From Reichenbachiella carrageenanivorans (GTDB lineage: Bacteria; Bacteroidota; Bacteroidia; Cytophagales; Cyclobacteriaceae), in the NCBI RefSeq assembly GCF_025639805.1, contig NZ_CP106735.1, positions 1,304,001 through 1,368,000 of the forward strand: DNA of 64,000 nucleotides, given 5' to 3'. Made by a program: the position numbers and the translations under genes. The notes below the pieces were generated by a model that was not told where the DNA came from, did no database searches, and was given only the letters and a program-made list of their open reading frames with translations. Positions within the stretch are counted from its first letter, which is position 1. Each line of letters begins with the position of its first letter. Below are positions 1-6,852 of the stretch, one piece after another.

Positions 1-772
1 TGATTTGGTTGGCAAAGGTTTCTAAATGCATGTATCCGCTCACGTGTACGGTGTCATGATCCATGAGGTGGTTCATTTCGATTTCTTCCAAGTTGAAATT
101 GTGTTCGTCCAGATAGTTGAGCGTATAGATCATGGCTACGAATTGCGGTACATAGGAGCGAGTTTCTCTTGGTAGATAGTTGTAAATATCCCAAAAGGTT
201 TTTTGATATCCAGATCTGCGAATGGCCTTGCGCACGTTTCCGGGTCCGGTGTTGTAGGCTGCCAGTGCCAGTTCCCAATCACCAAACATGTTGTATAATG
301 CTTTCAGGTATCTGCAAGCAGCTTCGGTCGCTTCGAATGGATCCATGCGCTCGTCGATGTACCATGATTGGGCGAGTCCGTAGGATTTGCCTGTGGCAGG
401 CATAAACTGCCATAGACCAGCAGCACCTACTCTCGACATGGCATTTGGACGTAAGCCCGACTCAACGATAGACAAGTATTTCAATTCGTCTGGCATGCCT
501 CTTTTGGCCAATTCTGCTTCGAAAATTGGAAAAAAGACGTTTTTATTGGCTAAGACAGATTTGGTGTATTCACGGTCTCGAATGGTAAAATAATCTATGA
601 AAGCCTTGATTCGCTCATTGTATTCTAGGGGAATGCTTCCCTCTATACAGCTCAGGCGATCTTCCATCAGCTCGTATGATACTTCTGGAAATTGATCCAG
701 AGTAGCGTCTTTTTGTGCGAGGATAGGAAAGGACACAATGAGCCCGAGGAATAAGAGAAAATGTTTGATCAT
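1..772 (-). CDS. Lytic murein transglycosylase (MltD/Slt type), partial
   Basis: Cleaves the glycan strands of peptidoglycan in the periplasm. The start at 772 opens with a hydrophobic signal peptide ending near LAQ (residue 20). The lysozyme-like SLT domain follows: IVESGL carries the catalytic Glu (about residue 104), then SRVGAAGLWQFMPATGKSYG and AYNTGPGNV (about 172-180). The C-terminus lies beyond the left edge; in MltD-type proteins LysM repeats often follow, but none can be seen here. It starts 3 bases after the gatA stop, so it is probably the last gene of a tatA-gatA operon. Confidence 0.9.
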   Translation of the reverse strand, partial: MIKHFLLFLGLIVSFPILAQKDATLDQFPEVSYELMEDRLSCIEGSIPLEYNERIKAFIDYFTIRDREYTKSVLANKNVFFPIFEAELAKRGMPDELKYLSIVESGLRPNAMSRVGAAGLWQFMPATGKSYGLAQSWYIDERMDPFEATEAACRYLKALYNMFGDWELALAAYNTGPGNVRKAIRRSGYQKTFWDIYNYLPRETRSYVPQFVAMIYTLNYLDEHNFNLEEIEMNHLMDHDTVHVSGYMHLETFANQI

Positions 773-775
773 AAT

Positions 776-2209
776 TTATTTTGCCAGTACGTGATCGACC
801 AAGTACTTCGAAAAAGATAACAGTTTTTCTTCTTCAAAAGTATTTGCAATCACTTGAATTCCAATCGGCATTCCGTTTTTATCCTTTCCGTTGGGCAAGG
901 AGATAGCAGGAAGCCCAGCTAATGAAGCTTGTACGGTAAATATATCTTCGAGATACATTTCCAATGGGTCGCGGTTATGGCTATTGAGTTCAAAAGCAGT
1001 GGTAGGAGCGGTTGGCAAAATGATAAAATCGTGAGTTTCAAATATCTTTTTTGTTTCGTCACGAATTAATCTTCGAACTTTTTGAGCCTTGGTAAAATAG
1101 GCATCGTAAAAGCCCTCACTGAGCACATAGGTGCCAAGCAAAATTCTTTTTTTCACTTCATCGCCAAACCCTTCTGAGCGAGATTTTTTATACATCGACT
1201 CTAGGTCATGTGCTTTGTCGCTACGGTAGCCATATCGTACGCCATCGTATCTCGATAGGTTGGTGCTGGCCTCGGCAGTGGTGAGTATATAGTAGGTAGG
1301 GAGTACATAGTCTAGGTATTGAAAACCCAGATGATCGATACCGTGTCCTTGATTTTTTAATTTGGCGTAAGCCTCACTGGTGGCACTCTTTACTTCTTCG
1401 TCTAACCCTTCATGAGAGAGAATGTTGTCGAAGCAAGCGATTTTTGCGTTGCCTTCCCAGTGGATATTTTTGGAATAAGCTGGTACATCTGAATGCGAGA
1501 CGGTGGTGTCGTATTCGTCTGACCCAGCCATAATTTCGAGCGTAAGGGCGGTATCTTCTATGGTATTTGCTAAGATACCTACGCAATCGAACGAACTCGC
1601 ATAGGCAGATAGCCCGTGACGAGAGATGCGGCCATAATTAGGTTTGAGTCCTACAATCCCGCAGTAGGCTGCTGGCTGGCGTACTGAACCTCCTGTGTCT
1701 GACCCGATAGATACGAGGCACATGTCCGCTTGTACGGCGACTGCCGACCCACCAGAAGACCCTCCTGGCACACGGTTTTCTCCAGCGGCATTGATGACTG
1801 GACCAAACACCGAGTTTTCGTTGGACGAGCCCATGGCAAATTCATCGCAATTGTTTCTACCGATGAGGATGGCATCTTCGTCTAGCAAACGCTGTACGCA
1901 TGTGGCTGTAAATTGTGATTCGAAGCCTTCGAGTATTTTGCTGCCGCATTGAAGTGTATGGCCTTCGTGGCAGTACACATCTTTGATGGTGAAGACCATG
2001 CCTGCCAATCGACCAGCAGTGCCTGCTTCGATTTTGGCTTGTATGGTTTTGGCTGCAGCGAGTGCTTCTGCCTCATATACCGCCGTGAGGGCGTTGAGGT
2101 TTTTGTTTTTGTGTATGTTGGAAATGTAGTGGTTGACTAACCCTACACAGTCTATGGCTCCCGAATCAATGTCTGATTGGATTCGAGACAGTGAATCGTA
2201 TGTGCTCAA
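776..2209 (-). CDS. gatA: Asp-tRNA(Asn)/Glu-tRNA(Gln) amidotransferase subunit A
   Basis: Amidase subunit of GatCAB, which converts misacylated Glu-tRNA(Gln) (and Asp-tRNA(Asn)) to the correct amidated form in the cytoplasm. The 477 residues are normal for GatA. The amidase-signature triad is visible: Lys76 in FTIKDVY, cis-Ser151 in GGSSGGSA and nucleophile Ser175 in SDTGGSVRQP. The start is a TTG two bases after the tatA stop; the length and alignment of the N-terminus (short helix before the Lys) support it, and translational coupling to tatA is likely. gatB and gatC are not in the window. Confidence 0.95.
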   Translation of the reverse strand: MSTYDSLSRIQSDIDSGAIDCVGLVNHYISNIHKNKNLNALTAVYEAEALAAAKTIQAKIEAGTAGRLAGMVFTIKDVYCHEGHTLQCGSKILEGFESQFTATCVQRLLDEDAILIGRNNCDEFAMGSSNENSVFGPVINAAGENRVPGGSSGGSAVAVQADMCLVSIGSDTGGSVRQPAAYCGIVGLKPNYGRISRHGLSAYASSFDCVGILANTIEDTALTLEIMAGSDEYDTTVSHSDVPAYSKNIHWEGNAKIACFDNILSHEGLDEEVKSATSEAYAKLKNQGHGIDHLGFQYLDYVLPTYYILTTAEASTNLSRYDGVRYGYRSDKAHDLESMYKKSRSEGFGDEVKKRILLGTYVLSEGFYDAYFTKAQKVRRLIRDETKKIFETHDFIILPTAPTTAFELNSHNRDPLEMYLEDIFTVQASLAGLPAISLPNGKDKNGMPIGIQVIANTFEEEKLLSFSKYLVDHVLAK

Positions 2210-2211
2210 AA

Positions 2212-2412
2212 TTATTCCTTCTCGTCTTTGATACCTTCTTGAATTTCGTCTTTGATTTCTTTAGACGCATCCTTGAATTCTCTTATTCCTTTACCCAATC
2301 CTTTGGCCAGCTCAGGTATTTTCTTAGCGCCAAATAGCAAAATAATTACCAAAACGATAATTACTAGTTCCCATCCGCCAGGCATCCCAAATGCTAATAC
2401 TGTATTTGCCAT
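2212..2412 (-). CDS. tatA: Sec-independent translocase protein TatA/TatE
   Basis: Pore-forming subunit of the twin-arginine translocase, inner membrane. The 66-residue protein has the family layout: short periplasmic N-terminus, one TM helix (about 9-25, [18 protein letters not shown]), the FGxxK(L/I)PE hinge ([17 protein letters not shown]) and an amphipathic helix with charged tail. An in-frame upstream ATG at 2448 would add 12 residues ([12 protein letters not shown]); the ATG at 2412 fits the family better. First gene of an operon with gatA and the transglycosylase. tatC is not in the window. Confidence 0.93.
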   Translation of the reverse strand: MANTVLAFGMPGGWELVIIVLVIILLFGAKKIPELAKGLGKGIREFKDASKEIKDEIQEGIKDEKE

Positions 2413-2655
2413 TTTGTTTTGATCTAGTGTGTGTGTTTTAAAGGCCACAAAGATAAGCCAATTTGGTTCAACTATACGATCGACTTATTTAAATAGTTGT
2501 AGAGGTCTGCTTTATTCAATAATTTAAAATAAGGTTTCTCTTTATTAAAGATTTCAAAAATATATTCGGATTTTAAAACCTAAATATAGAACGATCGTTA
2601 TATTCGTAATTACAAATTTTGTATAGACACATATTCACTAAACTAATTATCAAAC

Positions 2656-3234
2656 ATGTTAAACGTATTATTATTAGCACTAGGCCTGACTATTAACCCT
2701 GCCGAAACCAATTCAACGTATCAAGCAAATGTAGAGGAGAGCACTGTAGCTTGGACTGCAAAAAAAGTAGTAAGCGGTGGACACAATGGCAACATACAAA
2801 TAGCTAAAGGCTCTTTGGAAATTGACGGATCGAAATTAACGGGTGGTTCATTCGAAATTGATATGACCACGATTGAGGTGACTGACCTTGAAGGAGAATG
2901 GAAAGGCAAGTTAGAGGGGCATTTGAACTCTGATGATTTTTTTGCTGTGGAAACGTATAAAACAGCAGTTTTCAAAATCACGAATGCTAAAAGCACGGGG
3001 AAAGGAAAATATGAGGTGACTGGAGATTTGACGATCAAAGGCAAAACAGCGGCCATCACATTTCCAGCAGAGGTGAGTGTGAAAGGTGGCAAAGCTACTG
3101 CCACGGCTAAAATCGCTGTGGACAGAACAAAATTCGGCGTGAGATATGGCTCTAATAGCTTCTTCGACAACTTAGGAGACAAAGCAATTGCTGATGAATT
3201 TACTTTAGACGTTACGCTTGTAGCTACTAAGTAA
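2656..3234 (+). CDS. YceI family periplasmic lipocalin-like protein
   Basis: YceI proteins are beta-barrel, lipocalin-like periplasmic proteins that bind polyisoprenoid lipids. The 192-residue sequence shows the family features: VAWTAKKV near the start, GGSFEIDMTTIEVTD, a GHLNSDDFF motif (about residue 90), the LTIKGKTA strand and FGVRYGS. The N-terminus is hydrophobic (LNVLLLALGL) but lacks a basic n-region, so export from this start is slightly unusual. It is a single-gene unit followed by a strong terminator. The exact ligand and pathway cannot be told. Confidence 0.9.
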   Translation: MLNVLLLALGLTINPAETNSTYQANVEESTVAWTAKKVVSGGHNGNIQIAKGSLEIDGSKLTGGSFEIDMTTIEVTDLEGEWKGKLEGHLNSDDFFAVETYKTAVFKITNAKSTGKGKYEVTGDLTIKGKTAAITFPAEVSVKGGKATATAKIAVDRTKFGVRYGSNSFFDNLGDKAIADEFTLDVTLVATK

Positions 3235-3276
3235 GGTATGGATTTGTTCTAGGGTTGTGAAACCAAGAAAAATACT

Positions 3277-3307
3277 AAAGGCTGCCCGAAAGGACAGCCT
3301 TTTTTTG
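3277..3307 (+). terminator. Rho-independent terminator after yceI
   Basis: AAAGGCTG pairs with CAGCCTTT around a 10-base loop, followed by a T run. It lies 43 bases after the YceI stop. Confidence 0.85.
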
Positions 3308-3369
3308 TTTGTCAAAAATCATATTTTCATTTTGAAATGGAGGGATAAAAGCACTGGTTTTTTCCTTTA

Positions 3370-3393
3370 TAAATACCCATATATGGGTATTTA
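3370..3393. promoter_or_regulatory. Perfect 24-bp palindrome upstream of acidic lipoprotein
   Basis: Two 12-base arms (TAAATACCCATA and its exact reverse complement) meet with no spacer, 71 bases before the start of the lipoprotein at 3465. The absence of a loop and of a T run argues against a terminator. A two-fold symmetric operator for a dimeric regulator is possible, but no regulator gene is adjacent. Confidence 0.45.
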
Positions 3394-3464
3394 ACTAACT
3401 CCATATAGGCTATAAATTTATTCTTCTGAAAAAAAGAATGTACCCTATTTAAAGAAATTGAATT

Positions 3465-3773
3465 ATGAAAAAGCTATTACTACTGTTGAGCCTTTTTGGC
3501 TTTTTTCTATTTACTACAGGCTGTAGTGATGATGATGACACCGCTTGTGATGAGGACGAAATCTATGATGAGATAGATGATTTAAACGATGAAATTCATG
3601 AGGCATGCGTGGAGGATTTTGATTGCGATGATTGTGAAGATGCGATTAAAGCAATGAGAAATTACGCAAAGAGTATTGAAGGTTGTATCGAGGACGACGA
3701 AGATGAAGAGGCCTATGATGACCTTATGGATGATCTAGACGACTTGGAGGATGATCTAGATGACATTTGCTAG
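3465..3773 (+). CDS. Small acidic cysteine-rich lipoprotein (type A)
   Basis: Function unknown. The 102-residue protein has a lipoprotein signal (MKKLLLLLSLFGFF, lipobox FTTGC, lipidated Cys20) and a mature part dominated by Asp and Glu, largely predicted alpha-helical (DLMDDLDDLEDDLDDIC). After Cys20, cysteines fall at 28, 48, 54, 57, 74 and 102, the last being the C-terminal residue. The same spacing recurs in the N-terminal domain of the protein at 4961 (27, 47, 54, 57, 74, 102), so they are paralogues. High acidity would suit divalent cation binding, which is inference only. Probably anchored in the outer membrane; a palindrome lies upstream and a terminator downstream. Confidence 0.85.
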   Translation: MKKLLLLLSLFGFFLFTTGCSDDDDTACDEDEIYDEIDDLNDEIHEACVEDFDCDDCEDAIKAMRNYAKSIEGCIEDDEDEEAYDDLMDDLDDLEDDLDDIC

Positions 3774-3792
3774 TCGAAAAAGATAGTTTTAA

Positions 3793-3832
3793 AAACAAAG
3801 AAAGACAGGTGTTTGCCTGTCTTTCTTTGTTT
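3793..3832. terminator. Bidirectional terminator between convergent lipoprotein genes
   Basis: A perfect 17-bp stem (AAACAAAGAAAGACAGG and its complement) encloses a 6-base loop. With A/T-rich outer arms it can serve the rightward gene ending at 3773 and the leftward gene ending at 3845. Confidence 0.88.
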
Positions 3833-3844
3833 AAAAGGTTTTTT

Positions 3845-4375
3845 TTATAGCCTCAGGATAATTTCCTTGATCGGAATTTTTAGCCGCCACATTTCTGCTT
3901 TTGTTTGCTGGGTGCTGTCCATACAGTATTTATATACCAAATCATTCTTTGCAATGGGGTAGGCATACAGCACTGTTTTGCGATCTGCTTTTTGAACTGC
4001 GGCTGTAGCTGTCAGGTCGTTTTCTAGGTTGTATTGATACGCTTCTAGCAACTGAAATTCTAAGTCTGATTTATTCGGCGTCTGATTTCCCACCTTGTCA
4101 ATTTCGACTTTATAAAATTGGGCTAGTGTATCCAATTCATCCCATTTGGAGATGTCGCATGTAGGCGAGTCTGGGTTGATGTTTTTTTGTATTACCTGGT
4201 TTATCACTTTCATGACTTCTCCGCCGATGAGCGAACCACCTTGCAATATTTCTGCCTCAGTTACTTTTTTGATTTCCTGTGTTTTCATCAATTCTACAGT
4301 AGAAATTGTGTTTTTATTCTGATCGTGGCAAGCTGTCAATATAAGGACAGCACAAATCAACCTATATATATTCAT
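3845..4375 (-). CDS. Lipoprotein with DUF3365 (Tll0287-like)-like domain
   Basis: The chosen start (4375, MNIYRLICAVLILTAC) gives a clear lipoprotein signal; an ATG at 4405 would add ten residues before it. The body resembles DUF3365 proteins, PAS-like sensors or haem-binding proteins: a single Cys before a helix (TCDISKWDELDTLAQFY), V-I-kV followed by a P-N-K-S-D-L-E segment where the family has RNPxNxPDxxE, and a late strand VLYAYPIAKND where the family has PI...lCxxCHG. Here the haem c motif is degraded to VYKYCMDS, so covalent haem attachment is unlikely. The family call is from pattern memory only. It lies convergently inside the acidic-lipoprotein cluster. Confidence 0.5.
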   Translation of the reverse strand: MNIYRLICAVLILTACHDQNKNTISTVELMKTQEIKKVTEAEILQGGSLIGGEVMKVINQVIQKNINPDSPTCDISKWDELDTLAQFYKVEIDKVGNQTPNKSDLEFQLLEAYQYNLENDLTATAAVQKADRKTVLYAYPIAKNDLVYKYCMDSTQQTKAEMWRLKIPIKEIILRL

Positions 4376-4448
4376 ATCTTTCCTTTGTTTATAACAAATA
4401 AACACATCATCTTTCTACTATCAATTAAAACTATCAAAATTAATAAGA

Positions 4449-4749
4449 ATGAAAAAATTACTATTACTCAGCAGTATGTGTGCAGTGTTTTTTTATGACA
4501 AGCTGCAAAGACGATGAAGTAGATTGTGAAGCTAAAGCAGAAGAAGTTAGCGATCTTTTAGGTGAGATGATTGCGGCAAGTCTCGTATATGCTTTCGACG
4601 ATTCGTCTGAAAATTGTAAGGCATATAAGGAAGTACTTGAGAAGTACAAAGACGTTATTGATGGAGCGCAGGATTGTTATGATTCTTCAGATGAATATCA
4701 AGAAGAAATCGATGAATTGAATGATGAGCTAGAAGCTTTGGATTGCTAA
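4449..4749 (+). CDS. Small acidic cysteine-rich lipoprotein (type B), frame broken in signal peptide
   Basis: Function unknown. From ATG 4449 the reading starts MKKLLLLSSMCAVFF and then meets a run of seven T (4488-4494). With six T it would continue MTSC (a perfect lipobox) and run in frame to 4749; with seven it stops at once. The downstream frame is fully open (a GTG at 4480 could restart it but would give a crippled signal). Repaired, the protein has 99 residues with cysteines at 19, 26, 56, 76 and 99, the last residue, and shares SSENCKAY/SVENCKAL with the paralogue at 6451. Sequencing error, phase-variable tract or early pseudogene cannot be told apart. Confidence 0.7.
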
Positions 4750-4776
4750 TAGTCACATAGTTGCGAATTATGATTT

Positions 4777-4810
4777 AAAAGAAGGACAGCCTACTGGCTG
4801 TCCTTCTTTT
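4777..4810 (+). terminator. Terminator, copy 1 of a duplicated element
   Basis: AAAAGAAGGACAGCC pairs with GGCTGTCCTTCTTTT around the 4-base loop TACT. The 34 bases are identical to the terminator at 6251-6284 after the next paralogue, which points to duplication of gene plus terminator. Confidence 0.9.
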
Positions 4811-4904
4811 GTGTACAGGGGTAGGCAATCAATACCATTTGCTGTGCTCATAGGAGTGTGGTTTATACTTACTATTTGGTATGTTTTTCTGTTGGACGGG
4901 TCTA

Positions 4905-4912
4905 TATTTTTG
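4905..4912 (+). promoter_or_regulatory. Candidate Bacteroidota -7 box (TATTTTTG)
   Basis: Exact match to the Bacteroidetes sigma-ABfrM -7 consensus TAnnTTTG, 48 bases before the start at 4961. A TTG at the usual -33 distance is not well placed, so this is a moderate candidate. Confidence 0.35.
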
Positions 4913-4960
4913 TGGGTCTAAATAGACTTGTGGATTTTGTCAAATTTAAAAAATGGAAAG

Positions 4961-6166
4961 ATGAAACATATGTTTTTATTAATCAGCATGTTTGGGATCA
5001 CCTTCGTGATGCACAGCTGCGTCGATGATGGGCCTAATTGTGACGAAGAGACAATTGATGAGCAAATGGAGGACCTATTCGAGACATATAGTAATGAATG
5101 CTCTGGTAGTGTAGCAGATTGTGAAGGTTGTGGACAGGCTATTGAAGAATATGTCGACTTTTTGAAAAGCATCAAGAGCTGTGCTTCCTCAGCCGAAGGT
5201 TTGGATGAAGAGTACATCGAGGGGTTTATTGGTGATTTGGAAGATGAATTGGATGACATGGGGTGCAGCCATGACGACGATGATGACGAAGAAGAAGAAG
5301 AAGGGTGCAACTTAGAGTTTAAATTCACGAGCTATCTAGACCCTAGTAGACATTCGTTTGTTGCCAGTCATATCACAGACTATGAACCCGAATTTGTAAA
5401 TTTCTCAGTAACTCCTCTTGAGGTAAATAAAATAAAATCTGGTCCTGCATCATACCCAGGTACGTCATCAGGGCAGCCAGATGCGAATAGCGGGGTTTAT
5501 AACAATCCACTCCCGGGCTATTATGATATTGCATCGATAGACGATAGGAATTGCAAGGTCGTGAAACGTTTTTTACTTCCAGGCTTTCATATTTTGGATC
5601 ATGACTTAAGAGTAGGGGGTAGCGTGACTCGACTTGATTTTATTTCGAATGATGTAAAATACTTTAGTACAATTGCTAATATTAGTATTGGTGAAACTTG
5701 GAATGACAATGCACTAAAAGAGGACTATAGGCCTGAGCTTAACTTCACTTGTTGGTTTAATTCTGAGAAAGTTTTAAACAATGGAGGGTCTGTAGTAGTG
5801 ACTCAAGCGGAGAATAAAACTGCTGATTGGCAGGAGTTTGCTACCACTTTGAAGATGCCAGAGGTTGCGTCTGATTTTGATTTGTTTCCTGGTACTATCA
5901 CTCTTGTGGATTACAGCGACCCTGTAGGTTATAGTTTGCCAGAGAGTGAAGATGACCGTAGTGGTGGGTCTGTCAGCGTGACTGTCAATAAGACATCAAA
6001 CTTCAGCCAAAGAGATGGGGATATGGAAGCTTTGCTAAATCAAGCGTATGAACTGTATGTGACGTACGACAATTATTATCTTGAAAGCGCAACAGGCACA
6101 ATAAAATTAGAAGGGAGTATTGAAATACTGTGGGTAGGCAATAGCCTTAAAAATAACGAAGACTAA
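4961..6166 (+). CDS. Acidic cysteine-rich lipoprotein fused to a large beta-rich domain
   Basis: Function unknown. Start 4961 (MKHMFLLISMFGITF, lipobox MHSC, Cys20) is chosen over an upstream GTG because it gives a clean lipoprotein signal. Residues 20-102 copy the scaffold of the small lipoprotein at 3465: cysteines at 27, 47, 54, 57, 74 and 102, ending in EDELDDMGC. A linker of consecutive Asp then Glu (about 105-115) leads to roughly 285 residues with a strand-rich look (LEFKFTSYLDP..., GGSVTRLDFIS, SGGSVSVTVNKTSN, GTIKLEGSIEILW) that I do not recognise. The extra domain may be the functional head with the acidic part as a stalk (inference). Confidence 0.82.
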   Translation: MKHMFLLISMFGITFVMHSCVDDGPNCDEETIDEQMEDLFETYSNECSGSVADCEGCGQAIEEYVDFLKSIKSCASSAEGLDEEYIEGFIGDLEDELDDMGCSHDDDDDEEEEEGCNLEFKFTSYLDPSRHSFVASHITDYEPEFVNFSVTPLEVNKIKSGPASYPGTSSGQPDANSGVYNNPLPGYYDIASIDDRNCKVVKRFLLPGFHILDHDLRVGGSVTRLDFISNDVKYFSTIANISIGETWNDNALKEDYRPELNFTCWFNSEKVLNNGGSVVVTQAENKTADWQEFATTLKMPEVASDFDLFPGTITLVDYSDPVGYSLPESEDDRSGGSVSVTVNKTSNFSQRDGDMEALLNQAYELYVTYDNYYLESATGTIKLEGSIEILWVGNSLKNNED

Positions 6167-6250
6167 GTAGAACCTGATTTGTTATGAGGAAATAGGCACT
6201 CAGGATTATAACCAGTTGAATTAAAATTGTTGAAACCCTATGATTGATCT

Positions 6251-6287
6251 AAAAGAAGGACAGCCTACTGGCTGTCCTTCTTTTTTT
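6251..6287 (+). terminator. Terminator, copy 2 of a duplicated element
   Basis: Same 34 bases as 4777-4810, here followed by a longer T run. It lies 84 bases after the stop of the fused lipoprotein. Confidence 0.9.
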
Positions 6288-6450
6288 GAAGAGTCGTTTT
6301 ATACAATGGATTCGGATTCATGAAGTGGACCCTCCCTCCATGCTTGAAAGATCACATTGCTACGATCCTATTTATTCATTGTATATTGCTATTAATAATG
6401 ACCCGAGGGTCATGCGATATCTGTTTTTAACAATTAAAAATAAAATGACA

Positions 6451-6765
6451 ATGAAGCAATTATCAATTTTATTCAGCCTGCTATGTATCATGTTTGTCCT
6501 ATCCAGTTGTAGTGGAGATGATGATAAGGATGATGACAAGAACATATCAGGATGCAGCGAAACATTAATAACAGAAGCCTCAGAAGACTATAACGAAAAA
6601 CTCGAGGCCTATCAGGAGGATCAATCAGTTGAAAACTGTAAAGCCCTACAAGCCTCCATCAATAACCTACTCGATGTTTACGACGAGTGGTTTGACTGCT
6701 TTGGTATAGACCTGGGTTTCGATTCGGAAGAATACGAAAAGGAAAAACAAGACTTGGACTGTTAG
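6451..6765 (+). CDS. Small acidic cysteine-patterned lipoprotein (type B)
   Basis: Function unknown. The start at 6451 gives MKQLSILFSLLCIMFVLSSC with Cys20 lipidated; an ATG two codons upstream (6445) is an alternative. After an Asp/Lys spacer the 104-residue protein has cysteines at 35, 63, 83 and 104, the last residue, matching the repaired protein at 4449 (26, 56, 76, 99): the gap between the second and third Cys is identical. SVENCKALQ matches SSENCKAYK there. Likely helical bundle held by disulfides on the cell surface or in the periplasm (inference). Confidence 0.82.
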   Translation: MKQLSILFSLLCIMFVLSSCSGDDDKDDDKNISGCSETLITEASEDYNEKLEAYQEDQSVENCKALQASINNLLDVYDEWFDCFGIDLGFDSEEYEKEKQDLDC

Positions 6766-6852
6766 AATTATTCAATTCTTCTAATGTTAGAATCAGAGAT
6801 TAGTGGGTAATCCATTGGAAGTTTATGTGCTTATCACTAATTTTTGGTTCTC

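Noticed and set aside
2561..2606. TATATTCG repeated 38 bases apart and AACGATCGTT palindrome upstream of yceI
   Set aside because: Could be promoter elements, but no -33 TTG is correctly spaced and short AT-rich matches are expected by chance here.
5260..5310. Trinucleotide-like GAC/GAA run as a possible microsatellite
   Set aside because: Encodes the acidic linker in frame; changes would be in threes, so no switch is implied.
4918..5328. Poly-Ser open frame on the minus strand
   Set aside because: It is the complement of the Asp/Glu-coding linker in the real lipoprotein gene; composition is an artefact.
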